A stretch of 20,126 bases of DNA from an uncultured Phascolarctobacterium sp. (GTDB lineage Bacteria > Bacillota > Negativicutes > Acidaminococcales > Acidaminococcaceae). The DNA lies in NCBI RefSeq assembly GCF_905212365.1, contig NZ_CAJMEH010000039.1:1-20126 (forward strand), given 5' to 3'. Of the stretch, positions 1-7,069 are shown one piece after another. The notes beneath the pieces were generated by a model. It saw only the letters and a list, made by a program, of their open reading frames with translations. It had not been told where the DNA came from and ran no database searches. A program made the position numbers and the translations under genes. Within the stretch, counting starts at the first letter, position 1; each line of letters opens with the position of its first letter.

Positions 1-7
1 CTTGTAT

Positions 8-36
8 ATAATACCACTCTGCTTTCCGATTGTCAA
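8..36 (-). promoter_or_regulatory. Strong leftward sigma-70-type promoter at window edge
   Basis: Read on the minus strand, a perfect -35 (TTGACA, at 31-36) is followed after 17 bases by TATTAT (at 8-13), five of six matches to consensus. Directly upstream of the -35 are three runs of six A (plus-strand T-runs at 42-47, 50-55 and 62-67), resembling an UP element or curved DNA. Transcription would begin about at base 1, so the gene it serves is outside the window. The strength suggests a highly expressed gene, possibly stable RNA, but that is inference. Confidence 0.7.
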
Positions 37-103
37 CACCCTTTTTTACTTTTTTCGTAACTTTTTTAACAAATTTTCTTTGTGTCGCCATGAAGCTCCC
101 TCA

Positions 104-1816
104 CTATACGCCCAACGGCAATAAAACGGCGCGTTTTTCTTCACCGCTATTGTCCAGCATCACATAGTATTCTCCCGCTTCTCCAGTTTGCCAATGCGTT
201 TTAAATAGCTCGATAGGATAGTTCTTATGAATCTGCCGCCAACTGCTGAACCTATAACCGGGAATATACTGCTGTACAAGCGCTTCATTACGCCAAAAGT
301 CAGATACGATATTAAAAATCGCTTCGCTCTGCCAGTCAAGCCATTCAGGCCGCCACCCCGGAACAGCCATAAACACATCATAGCGCAATATTTCCTGCAA
401 TGCTGCGGCCTGCTCGTCTGTGAAATGCTCAATTATATATTGCTGCAAAATTTGTGCTGTGCCTTTAGTATTATGAGTCTGTGGGTAATATCCCTTCTGC
501 ACCCACCAATCTGTCAGCTGCTGATAAAAAGCGAAAGTTTCCGCTCCGCTGCGCTCTATCAACGCCGCTAAAATATGCGGAAAGGCTCCGCTGTTGCCGG
601 TTTGGTCCAAAATATTTTCCACGCGCTTCAAAAGCTGCATATCACCGTAGGGTATATATTTAGTCGCCAGAATTTCGTAAGGCGGTTCATCCATATACGC
701 CAAACCATATTTTTGCGTCTCGCGGCACAGCTGCGTCCCCGGCAGCACCTTCAAAAAGCCCAGCTGCAGCATATCCGCCTGCAAGCTATAGACATCGTTA
801 AAGGATTTGGCAAAGGTTGGCAAATCCTCATAAGGCAAGCCCGCAATCAAATCCACATGAATATGAATATTTTTAAACGATAACAGTCTGCGTACATTAG
901 CCGACAGCTTCACCCAATTATCCTGACGGTTAATAGCCTTCAGCGTCGGCTGATGCGTGCTTTGAATACCTATCTCCAGCTGAAAACGCCCTTTAGGCAC
1001 TGTAGCTAAAAAATCCAGTACCTTCTCCGATAAAATATCCGCTTTGATTTCAAAATGAAAGGTAGCTTTGGTATCGGCCACAGCTAAATGACGCATAATC
1101 GGCAAAAAATATTCTTCATCTAAATTATAAGTACGGTCGACAAATTTCACTAACGGTGCCCCTGCCGCGATGAATTTATCTAAATCACGCAGAACCATGC
1201 CCAAAGGACGACGGCGCACCGACCGCGAAATTCCCGATAAGCAATAAGCGCAATGGAAAGGACAGCCGCGCGTACATTCATAGTACACTATTTTATGCTC
1301 TGCCAACACCTCAGGCAAATCAGGATAAGGAAAGGGCAGCTCTGCCAAATCCGTCAGCACCACCGTGCCGCCGTTCAGCTCCACTTTCCCATTCTTGACA
1401 TAAGCAATATGCCGCGGCACAGAACCGCCCAGCTCCAAACTATGCAGCAGCCCGCTGAAAATTGTCTCGCCCTCGCCCTGCACGATATAATCAGCGGCAG
1501 GCAGCTCCTTAAATATACGTTCCGCGTCAAAAGCAACCTCCGGCCCACCGATGACAATGACAGCCTCAGGCCGCAGCTTACGCAGCATTTTAATCAATCT
1601 GAATACGAACAGCTTGTTCCAGATATGCACTGAAAAACCATAAACCTGCGCTTCGCCCTGCATAATTTTTTCCAGAACCGCCAAAATAGGCGTATTGATA
1701 GTTTCCTCCAACAGTTTGACGCTATGGCCCTTGCTTTTAGCATATTCGCCCACATAACGCAGACCCAATCCAGTGTGAATATATTTACTGTTGATAGCAG
1801 TTAAAAGTACCTTCAT
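104..1816 (-). CDS. B12-binding-like radical SAM protein (DUF4080-type)
   Basis: A 570-residue protein of the large group that joins a cobalamin-binding-like N-terminal fold to a radical SAM domain. The N-terminal region (about 1-150) has the alternating strand/helix pattern with GGPEV near 90-94 and QGEGE at 113-117, both usual in this group. The base-off B12 motif DxHxxG is not seen. The radical SAM cluster motif CxxxCxxC is intact as C185, C189 and C192, preceded by YYECTRG as is common. The rest matches the layout of the C-terminal DUF4080 region. It probably binds a 4Fe-4S cluster and cleaves S-adenosylmethionine; the substrate is unknown, and I know of no characterised role for this subgroup. 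The ATG is preceded by AGAGG at 9 bases. No clear terminator follows the stop. It is divergent from pepF, with which it shares a promoter region. Confidence 0.85.
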   Translation of the reverse strand: MKVLLTAINSKYIHTGLGLRYVGEYAKSKGHSVKLLEETINTPILAVLEKIMQGEAQVYGFSVHIWNKLFVFRLIKMLRKLRPEAVIVIGGPEVAFDAERIFKELPAADYIVQGEGETIFSGLLHSLELGGSVPRHIAYVKNGKVELNGGTVVLTDLAELPFPYPDLPEVLAEHKIVYYECTRGCPFHCAYCLSGISRSVRRRPLGMVLRDLDKFIAAGAPLVKFVDRTYNLDEEYFLPIMRHLAVADTKATFHFEIKADILSEKVLDFLATVPKGRFQLEIGIQSTHQPTLKAINRQDNWVKLSANVRRLLSFKNIHIHVDLIAGLPYEDLPTFAKSFNDVYSLQADMLQLGFLKVLPGTQLCRETQKYGLAYMDEPPYEILATKYIPYGDMQLLKRVENILDQTGNSGAFPHILAALIERSGAETFAFYQQLTDWWVQKGYYPQTHNTKGTAQILQQYIIEHFTDEQAAALQEILRYDVFMAVPGWRPEWLDWQSEAIFNIVSDFWRNEALVQQYIPGYRFSSWRQIHKNYPIELFKTHWQTGEAGEYYVMLDNSGEEKRAVLLPLGV

Positions 1817-1847
1817 TCAATATTGCCTCTTTTTCTTCCGAATCCAT

Positions 1848-1876
1848 ATTTTAATTTTATGGTATAATGTTGTACA
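1848..1876 (-). promoter_or_regulatory. Probable promoter of the radical SAM gene
   Basis: On the minus strand TGTACA (1871-1876), 17 bases, then TAAAAT (1848-1853, five of six matches). The -35 lies in the left arm of the palindrome before pepF. Transcription would start about 25 bases before the ATG. The -35 matches consensus at four of six positions, so this is a moderate call. Confidence 0.5.
1857..1869 (+). promoter_or_regulatory. Upstream extended -10 element (P1) of pepF, first copy of a 13-base direct repeat
   Basis: The sequence TTATGGTATAATG contains a perfect extended -10 (TG, one base, TATAAT). A near-identical copy, TTGTGGTATAATG, lies at 1929-1941, with 12 of 13 bases the same. 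Extended -10 promoters need little -35 sequence. A transcript from here would begin about at 1875, inside the left arm of the following palindrome, and would carry most of it as a 5' hairpin. Confidence 0.5.
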
Positions 1877-1922
1877 CAGTGATTCGCGAGCCAAAGGCGA
1901 CGCGAGAACTGATGTACAACAT
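1867..1922. repeat. Long imperfect palindrome between the two pepF -10 boxes
   Basis: The outer arms ATGTTGTACA (1867-1876) and TGTACAACAT (1913-1922) are perfect 10-base inverted copies. Inside them CAGT pairs with ACTG, TCGCG with CGCGA, and GCC with GGC around an AAA loop, separated by bulges of one to three bases. That gives about 22 base pairs in 56 bases. There is no T-run after it on either strand, so it is not a plain terminator. It could be a double operator, an mRNA 5' hairpin, or a small palindromic mobile repeat. I see no second copy in this window. Confidence 0.75.
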
Positions 1923-1940
1923 ATGCCCTTGTGGTATAAT
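1913..1940 (+). promoter_or_regulatory. Main pepF promoter (P2)
   Basis: TGTACA (1913-1918, in the right arm of the palindrome), 16 bases, then TATAAT (1935-1940) with a TG one base before it, making an extended -10. Transcription would start near 1947, giving a leader of about 34 bases before the pepF ATG. Confidence 0.6.
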
Positions 1941-1965
1941 GATAAGGTATGATTCTAAAATTTGC

Positions 1966-1971
1966 AAGGAG
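1966..1971 (+). promoter_or_regulatory. Ribosome binding site that decides the pepF start
   Basis: AAGGAG lies 9 bases before the ATG at 1981. The reading frame is open for 38 further codons upstream, but that stretch spans the promoters and palindrome, so the downstream ATG is the start. Confidence 0.85.
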
Positions 1972-1980
1972 TTGATTTTC

Positions 1981-3807
1981 ATGTCAGACAAAAATATAAA
2001 CATACCGGCTCACGGCAGCAACGTCAACCGTGCCGATATTCCCGCAGAATGGAAATGGCGCGTACAGGATATTTACGCCGACGAAGCACACTGGCAGCAG
2101 GCCTGCGCTGATTTTAAAGCCAAGCTGCCGCAGCTGGCTGCTTTACAGGGTACTTTGAACAACGCGCAAGTGCTTTACAGCGCGCTCAAGCTCCAGGATG
2201 AGCTGTCGCAAATGCTCGATAAAATTTATGCTTACGCACGCCTGCAGCAGGATGCTGATAACACCGACCAGCACCTGCAGGCTCTGTCAGGCGAAGCAGA
2301 AGGCCTGGCCGCATCCTTCAGCAGCGCCAATTCCTTCATCGAGCCGGAAATGCTGGCTCTCGGCGAAAAAAAAGTGCAGGAAATGCTGGACAGCGAGCCG
2401 CTGCTGGCCGAATATAAATTTTATATTTCCAATTTAATGCGCCTTGCTAATCATGTACTTTCAGCAGACAAGGAAGCTCTTTTTGCTCAAAGCCGTTTGG
2501 CTACCAGCTCCGCAGCTAACGCTTTCCGCGCTCTGGTAAGCGCCGATATGCAGTTCCCGCCGATTACCGACGGCGCAGGGAAGCCTGCCGTAGTCAGTGA
2601 AGGCAATTATATGCTCAATATGTCCTCCTCCGACCGCCAGCTGCGTAAAAATTCCTTCCAAGCCCTGATGGGAACCTACCATAAATTCCGCAACACCTTA
2701 GCAACGACTCTCACTGGCAGCGCCCGCACGGCTTTCTTCTATGCATCTGTACATAATTACAAGGATACGCTGGAATCCGCCCTCGCCGAGGATAATATTC
2801 CCTCCAGCCTGTACGACGGCCTTATTCAAACTGTACATGATAACTTAGCGCCTTTGCACGAATATATTCAGCTGAAAAAAGACGTCTTAGGCTACGACGA
2901 GCTGCATCCCTACGACCTTTATGTGCCGCTTTCGTCCGCAGCCGACAGCTTTTCCTGCACCTTCCCCGAAGCCTGCGCCAAGGTAGAAGACGCGCTGGCC
3001 CCTTTGGGCGAAGATTATGTCGCCACTCTGCATACAGGCTTAACCGGCGGCTGGATTGACGCCTACGAAAATAAAGGCAAGCGTTCCGGCGCTTATTCCT
3101 GGGGCGTATATGGCGTACACCCCTTCGTGCTGCTCAACTATCAGCAGCGCTACAGCAGCGTTTCCACCATAGCCCACGAAATGGGGCACGCGCTGCACAG
3201 CTACTACAGCAGCCACAACCAAACCTATGTAAATTCCGAATACACTATTTTCTGCGCCGAGGTAGCCTCCACCACCAACGAAAACCTGCTTTTGGAATAC
3301 ACTCTCAAGCACGCAACGGACGAGCAGAAAATTTATCTGCTCAATCAATTTTTGGAAGCAGTGCGCACCACGGTTTACCGTCAGGTACAATTTGCTGAAT
3401 TTGAAAAATTTATTCACAGCGAAATTACCGCTGGACGCTCGCTGCAGGCCGAAAAGCTGGAAGACTATTGGCTGGATAGCAACCGACGCTATTACGGCCC
3501 CGCCTTAACTGTTGATAAGGAATTAGCCAGCGAATGGTCCCGCATCCCTCATTTCTACACGCCGTTCTACGTTTACAAATACGCCACCGGTTACAGCGCT
3601 GCCACTGCCTTCGCCAGCGCCATCCTCAGCGGGCAGCCCGGCGCGGTGGAAAAATATTTAGGCTTCCTTAAAGCTGGCGGCAGCGATTATTCCCTCAACA
3701 TTCTCCAAAACGCCGGCGTAGATTTAAATACTCCTCAGCCCGTTACCATTACGCTGCAAAAATTTGCCGGCAAGCTGCAGGAGCTTAAAGCGCTGCTCGG
3801 CAAATAA
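1981..3807 (+). CDS. pepF: Oligoendopeptidase F, M3B family zinc peptidase
   Basis: A 608-residue cytosolic zinc metallopeptidase that cuts short peptides internally, close to the usual family length of about 600. The zinc site HEMGH is at residues 399-403 within the family pattern IAHEMGHALHS. The third ligand is probably E427 in CAEVAST, followed by the conserved NE. The N-terminal half is helical with the PepF-type ExxLS region. No signal peptide is seen. The start is fixed by AAGGAG 9 bases upstream. No hairpin terminator lies between its stop and the tRNA-Leu promoter 34 bases further on, so transcripts may run on to the terminator after the tRNA. It is divergent from the radical SAM gene with a shared palindromic control region; no functional link between the two is evident. 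Assignment to the M3B oligoendopeptidases is firm, while the exact substrate range cannot be read from sequence. Confidence 0.95.
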   Translation: MSDKNINIPAHGSNVNRADIPAEWKWRVQDIYADEAHWQQACADFKAKLPQLAALQGTLNNAQVLYSALKLQDELSQMLDKIYAYARLQQDADNTDQHLQALSGEAEGLAASFSSANSFIEPEMLALGEKKVQEMLDSEPLLAEYKFYISNLMRLANHVLSADKEALFAQSRLATSSAANAFRALVSADMQFPPITDGAGKPAVVSEGNYMLNMSSSDRQLRKNSFQALMGTYHKFRNTLATTLTGSARTAFFYASVHNYKDTLESALAEDNIPSSLYDGLIQTVHDNLAPLHEYIQLKKDVLGYDELHPYDLYVPLSSAADSFSCTFPEACAKVEDALAPLGEDYVATLHTGLTGGWIDAYENKGKRSGAYSWGVYGVHPFVLLNYQQRYSSVSTIAHEMGHALHSYYSSHNQTYVNSEYTIFCAEVASTTNENLLLEYTLKHATDEQKIYLLNQFLEAVRTTVYRQVQFAEFEKFIHSEITAGRSLQAEKLEDYWLDSNRRYYGPALTVDKELASEWSRIPHFYTPFYVYKYATGYSAATAFASAILSGQPGAVEKYLGFLKAGGSDYSLNILQNAGVDLNTPQPVTITLQKFAGKLQELKALLGK

Positions 3808-3841
3808 AATTGCGCTTGCTCAAATTTTTCTGCAAAAACAG

Positions 3842-3870
3842 TTGACAAACGCATTATAAGCTAGTATAAT
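3842..3870 (+). promoter_or_regulatory. Perfect consensus promoter of tRNA-Leu
   Basis: TTGACA (3842-3847), exactly 17 bases, then TATAAT (3865-3870): both hexamers match consensus fully. The start near 3877 leaves a 5' leader of about 28 bases with a small hairpin (TCCGA at 3880-3884, TCGGA at 3890-3894) to be removed during tRNA maturation. Confidence 0.92.
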
Positions 3871-3904
3871 ACTCATTGTTCCGAGTTGTTCGGAGCCAAG
3901 AGTT

Positions 3905-3991
3905 GCCGAAGTGGCGGAATTGGCAGACGCACTTGACTCAAAATCAAGCGGGTTCACGCTCGTGCCGGTTCGAGTCCGGCCTTCGGCACCA
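3905..3991 (+). tRNA. tRNA-Leu, anticodon CAA
   Basis: The acceptor stem is GCCGAAG (3905-3911) with CTTCGGC (3981-3987), then discriminator A and an encoded CCA. The anticodon stem CTTGA/TCAAG encloses the loop CTCAAAA, placing anticodon CAA at 3939-3941, which reads UUG codons. The T arm is GCCGG, loop TTCGAGT, CCGGC. A long variable arm is present, as expected for class II leucine tRNAs. It has its own promoter and terminator and forms a single-gene unit. Confidence 0.97.
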
Positions 3992-4001
3992 CGCAAACCA
4001 T

Positions 4002-4031
4002 GCGGTTCTTCGAAAGAAGAACCGCTTTTTT
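4002..4031 (+). terminator. Rho-independent terminator after tRNA-Leu
   Basis: A perfect 10-base stem GCGGTTCTTC (4002-4011) and GAAGAACCGC (4016-4025) with a GAAA tetraloop, followed directly by six T. Confidence 0.95.
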
Positions 4032-4083
4032 GTTTGCCTTGAAAGTTGTAATAGGTCTTGGCTTTAACATCTAATAATAGTAT

Positions 4084-4116
4084 AAAAAATCAGATAGCCA
4101 ATATCTGACTATCTGA
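4084..4116 (-). terminator. Probable terminator of the rnhB-yraN-comM unit, with two alternative stems
   Basis: On the minus strand an A/T-rich hairpin ends directly in six T (plus-strand A-run 4084-4089). Two stems are possible and exclude each other: TCAGATA/TATCTGA (4090-4096 with 4102-4108, 5-base loop), or an 8-base stem TCAGATAG/CTATCTGA (4090-4097 with 4109-4116, 11-base loop). Both leave the same T-run. It lies about 120 bases after the comM stop. The A/T-rich stem makes it a weaker terminator than the others here. Confidence 0.6.
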
Positions 4117-4233
4117 AAAAATATTACATAATCAAGCTAAGCATTTTAGCTCCAGTAAATTATTGCAAGCATTCCTTTTCAGAAAATAGCTATGGAATTA
4201 AGTTATAAAAAGAATTTTTCGTTTCTTAATTTT

Positions 4234-5754
4234 TTAATTGCTCACGCTGGTGCGCAGCTGAATCGCTTCGGCAATGTACCTAGCGGTAATCTGCTCGCTG
4301 GCGGCCAAATCGGCAATCGTGCGCGCCACTTTTAAAATGCGGTCGTGGCTGCGGGCGCTCAAATGCAGCATATTAAAATATTTTTCCATAACTGCTTGAG
4401 CGTTGTCGTCCAGCTTGCAATATTTTACTACCTCGCTGCGCCCCATCTGCGCGTTGCAGTACAGGCCCCACTGCTCCAGCCGCCGCTGCTGAATCAGTCT
4501 GGCCTTAACCACTCGTTCCCGAATTGCGGCCGAGCTTTCTCCTTCCGCCTTTTCCTTCAGTTCGGCAAATTCCACCCGCGCCAGATTTATCTGCATATCC
4601 ATTCTGTCCATCAGCGGGCCGGAAATTTTGCGTCGGTAAGCGTCGATATCCTTTTGCTTGCAGGTGCAGCGGTGCAGCTTGTCGCCCAAATAACCGCAGG
4701 GACACGGGTTCTGAGCGGCTACCAAAATAAAACGGCTGGGAAAGGTCAAGGCCGCGCGCACGCGGGAAATATTAACCTCGCCGTCCTCCAAGGGCTGCCG
4801 CAGCATTTCCAAGGTATAGCGTTCAAACTCCGGCAGCTCGTCCAAAAACAAAACGCCGTTATGACTCAGCGTCACCTCGCCCGGACGCGGCGTGGAACCA
4901 CCACCCAAAAGCGCGCTGCCGGAAATACTGTGATGCGGGCTGCGAAAGGGCCGCTCCAGCATAACGCTGTCGGCCTGGGGCAACAGGCCCACGATGCTGT
5001 AAATTTTCGTAACCTCCAGCGCCTCGGCCTCCGTCATCGGCGGCAGAATCGTCACCATGCGCCGCGCCAGCATCGTCTTGCCGCATCCCGGCGAACCCAC
5101 CAGCAAAATGCTGTGTCCCCCCGCAGCGGCGATTTCCAGACCGCGCCTCGCCACCAGCTGTCCTTTAACGTCTGCAAAATCCACGTGATAAACGCGCTGC
5201 TGGTTCTGCAGAATATTTTCCTTCGGTAAAGGCGTCAGCAGCGTTTTGCCCTGCAAATGCTCTGCGATTTCGCTTAAAGTATTGGCCGTATAAACCGTAA
5301 TGCCGTGAATGAGCTTGCCCTCGGCAGCGTTAGCCTGCGGAATAAAAATTTCCTTAGCACCGCTGCGTTTCGCGTCCATAATCATGGACAACACGCCGGA
5401 TACCTTACGGATACGTCCGTCCAGCGACAGCTCGCCTACAAAAACTTTTTCATTAACCTTTTCCGCATCCAGCAAACGGCAGCAGCACAGCAAACCCACG
5501 GCGATGGGCAAATCCAGGCCGCTGCCCTCCTTACGCAAATCCGCGGGCGCTAAATTCACCGTGATTTTCGTCATAGGGAAAGGATAATGGGAATTGCGCA
5601 GCGCCGCCTTCACCCGTTCCTTGGATTCGCGCACCGCCATCGCAGGCAGGCCCACTAAATCAAAATTTGGCAGGCCGTTGCTCACGTCCACCTCCACTAA
5701 AATTTGTACTCCGTCGATTCCGCAGGTAGTTTCTCCTAAAATTTGCGCAAACAT
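4234..5754 (-). CDS. comM: ComM/YifB family AAA+ ATPase (Mg-chelatase-like)
   Basis: A 506-residue protein of the YifB/ComM family. In naturally competent bacteria ComM is a hexameric helicase that promotes branch migration during integration of transforming DNA. An N-terminal ChlI-like domain (about 20-140, with GLPxFDLVGLP and DLPIAVGLL) precedes an Mg-chelatase-type AAA+ core. Walker A GSPGCGKT is at 220-227, Walker B LFLDE at 302-306, and a Cys cluster (C351, C353, C363, C365) lies in NPCPCGYLGD and the following HRCTC. The C-terminal part matches the Mg-chelatase-like helical domain. Length is typical. The ATG is preceded by AGAGGAG at 7 bases. It follows yraN by 21 bases and is last in its unit. 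In many Bacillota dprA comes right after it; here dprA lies on the far side of rplS. Confidence 0.93.
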   Translation of the reverse strand: MFAQILGETTCGIDGVQILVEVDVSNGLPNFDLVGLPAMAVRESKERVKAALRNSHYPFPMTKITVNLAPADLRKEGSGLDLPIAVGLLCCCRLLDAEKVNEKVFVGELSLDGRIRKVSGVLSMIMDAKRSGAKEIFIPQANAAEGKLIHGITVYTANTLSEIAEHLQGKTLLTPLPKENILQNQQRVYHVDFADVKGQLVARRGLEIAAAGGHSILLVGSPGCGKTMLARRMVTILPPMTEAEALEVTKIYSIVGLLPQADSVMLERPFRSPHHSISGSALLGGGSTPRPGEVTLSHNGVLFLDELPEFERYTLEMLRQPLEDGEVNISRVRAALTFPSRFILVAAQNPCPCGYLGDKLHRCTCKQKDIDAYRRKISGPLMDRMDMQINLARVEFAELKEKAEGESSAAIRERVVKARLIQQRRLEQWGLYCNAQMGRSEVVKYCKLDDNAQAVMEKYFNMLHLSARSHDRILKVARTIADLAASEQITARYIAEAIQLRTSVSN

Positions 5755-5775
5755 ATTTACACTCCTCTTCTCGTT

Positions 5776-6168
5776 TCAGAAGCAATGCGGATAATGCCTG
5801 AGCTGCACAACCGCAGTGCCTTCTATGATAATTTCAACTACATCAAAGGAAAGCACCGGTATGCAGTCCATCAGCCCCGCGCATTGGAGGTAATATTCGG
5901 CACAACGATAGATTTTTCTTTGCTTCGTCAAGTTTACGGCTTCCGCAGGCGCGCCATAGCGCTGCGAAGCCCTCGTCTTGACCTCAATAAAGCTCAATAC
6001 CCCGGCTTTACTGGCAACAATATCAATTTCACCGTAACGGCGGTAGCGAAAATTACGCGCCAAAATCGTGTATCCCTGCCGCCTTAAATAAGCGCAGGCC
6101 GCGTTTTCGCCGTATTCCCCCAGTTTAATCCTCGACCGGGTATTCATAAGCGTCGAGCTGGGGCGCAT
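5776..6168 (-). CDS. yraN: YraN/UPF0102 family nuclease-like protein
   Basis: A 130-residue protein of the UPF0102 family, which has an endonuclease-like PD-(D/E)xK fold; its biochemical role is poorly known. Visible core: LGEYGENAACAYL near 16-28, GEIDIVA at 46-52, and FIEVKTR at 60-66. D49, E62 and K64 form the expected catalytic triad, with E21 in the first motif. The start is uncertain. The first ATG has GGAAG 9 bases upstream and overlaps the end of rnhB by 44 bases. An ATG at 6147 would give 123 residues and fits the family's usual N-terminus better, but has no clear ribosome binding site. Either way translation is probably coupled to rnhB. comM follows after 21 bases. Confidence 0.9.
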   Translation of the reverse strand: MRPSSTLMNTRSRIKLGEYGENAACAYLRRQGYTILARNFRYRRYGEIDIVASKAGVLSFIEVKTRASQRYGAPAEAVNLTKQRKIYRCAEYYLQCAGLMDCIPVLSFDVVEIIIEGTAVVQLRHYPHCF

Positions 6169-6955
6169 ATAAAATATCTTCCGCAGCGTTTACCGGCGGC
6201 AGCCCCATGCTTTTGACCGGCTCATAACTACGGCGGTGCCATTTGGTAGCGCCATGCGCTGCAAGCGCCTGCATATGCGCGCCGCTGCCGTAGCCCTTGT
6301 TCTGCGCGAAGCCGTAAGCGGGATAAAGCTTATCCAGACGTTCCATAATGCGGTCACGAGTTACCTTGGCAATGATGGACGCGGCGGCGATGGACGCACT
6401 CAAAGCGTCGCCGTGAATAATGGAAACTGTTTCGATTCCCGCTGCCTGCACCGGCATAGCGTCAATCAAAGCGACCTGGGGACGCAGCGGCAAATGCTCC
6501 AGTACCGCCGCCATGCCCCGCTGCGTAGCGCTGTAAATATTATAAGCGTCAATATTGCCGACGCTGACGATATTTACCTCTATTGCCAAAGCCTTTTCCA
6601 TAATTTCGCCGTACAAAGCCTCGCGTCTGGCGGCGCTGAGCTGCTTGGAATCGTTAAGCCCGCTGATAAAATTTTCCTGCGGCAAAATAACGGCGGCGAT
6701 AACCAAAGGCCCGGCCAGCGGCCCGCGTCCGGCCTCGTCCACGCCCGCCACATATTGCGCGCCCTTCCCATAATAAATACGCTCGTAGCGCAGCATTTTC
6801 TCAAAGCGCTGCCGTTCAGCCGCAGCCTTAGCTAGGCGTTTGTCGTAGGCGGCCAGCAGCTTTTGCACGCCGCTGCGCCCGTCCTGCCGCAAAACTTCCA
6901 TCTGCTCCGCCGCCGGCTGGCCTGCCAGCAGCTCCTTAACCTCGTTGATTTTCAT
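6125..6955 (-). CDS. rnhB: Ribonuclease HII
   Basis: A 276-residue enzyme that cleaves the RNA strand of RNA/DNA hybrids and removes single ribonucleotides from DNA. The acidic active site is complete: D73 and E74 in VDEAGRGPLAGP, D165 in LIDAMP, and D183 in HGDALSASIAAASIIAKVTRD. An N-terminal extension of about 65 residues precedes the catalytic domain, as in other Bacillota RnhB proteins. The start is the ATG 15 bases inside the longest frame: GGAG lies 9 bases upstream of it, while the outer ATG has no ribosome binding site. The end overlaps yraN. A terminator separates it from ylqF upstream, and I see no clear promoter in the 90 bases between, so it may rely on read-through or a non-consensus promoter. 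Confidence 0.96.
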   Translation of the reverse strand: MKINEVKELLAGQPAAEQMEVLRQDGRSGVQKLLAAYDKRLAKAAAERQRFEKMLRYERIYYGKGAQYVAGVDEAGRGPLAGPLVIAAVILPQENFISGLNDSKQLSAARREALYGEIMEKALAIEVNIVSVGNIDAYNIYSATQRGMAAVLEHLPLRPQVALIDAMPVQAAGIETVSIIHGDALSASIAAASIIAKVTRDRIMERLDKLYPAYGFAQNKGYGSGAHMQALAAHGATKWHRRSYEPVKSMGLPPVNAAEDILYAPQLDAYEYPVED

Positions 6956-7005
6956 TACTTCACTCTCCATTTGTAAAATAATTTTCTAAAAGCCTGAAAA
7001 ATTGC

Positions 7006-7047
7006 ATAAAAACCGCTTTATAGTGCAAATGGTACTACAAAGCGGTT
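7006..7047 (-). terminator. Rho-independent terminator after lepB-ylqF
   Basis: On the minus strand a 13-base stem (7035-7047 with 7011-7023, one G-U pair) encloses an 11-base loop and ends in TTTTT, of which the last three are unpaired. It lies 23 bases after the ylqF stop and about 55 bases before the rnhB start. Confidence 0.8.
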
Positions 7048-7069
7048 CTCAAAATCAAAACCTCATAAC

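Noticed and set aside
1867..1922. The palindrome as a rho-independent terminator
   Set aside because: Neither strand has a T-run after the stem, and no gene ends just before it.
1867..1980. An N-terminal extension of PepF by 38 residues
   Set aside because: The stretch coincides with the palindrome and promoter P2, and a strong AAGGAG site marks the ATG at 1981.
3876..4067. A 63-codon open frame on the plus strand
   Set aside because: It runs straight through tRNA-Leu and its terminator; such frames over tRNA genes are a familiar artefact.
4345..5229. A 294-codon plus-strand frame
   Set aside because: It lies antisense to comM within its conserved ATPase core and shows no recognisable domain.
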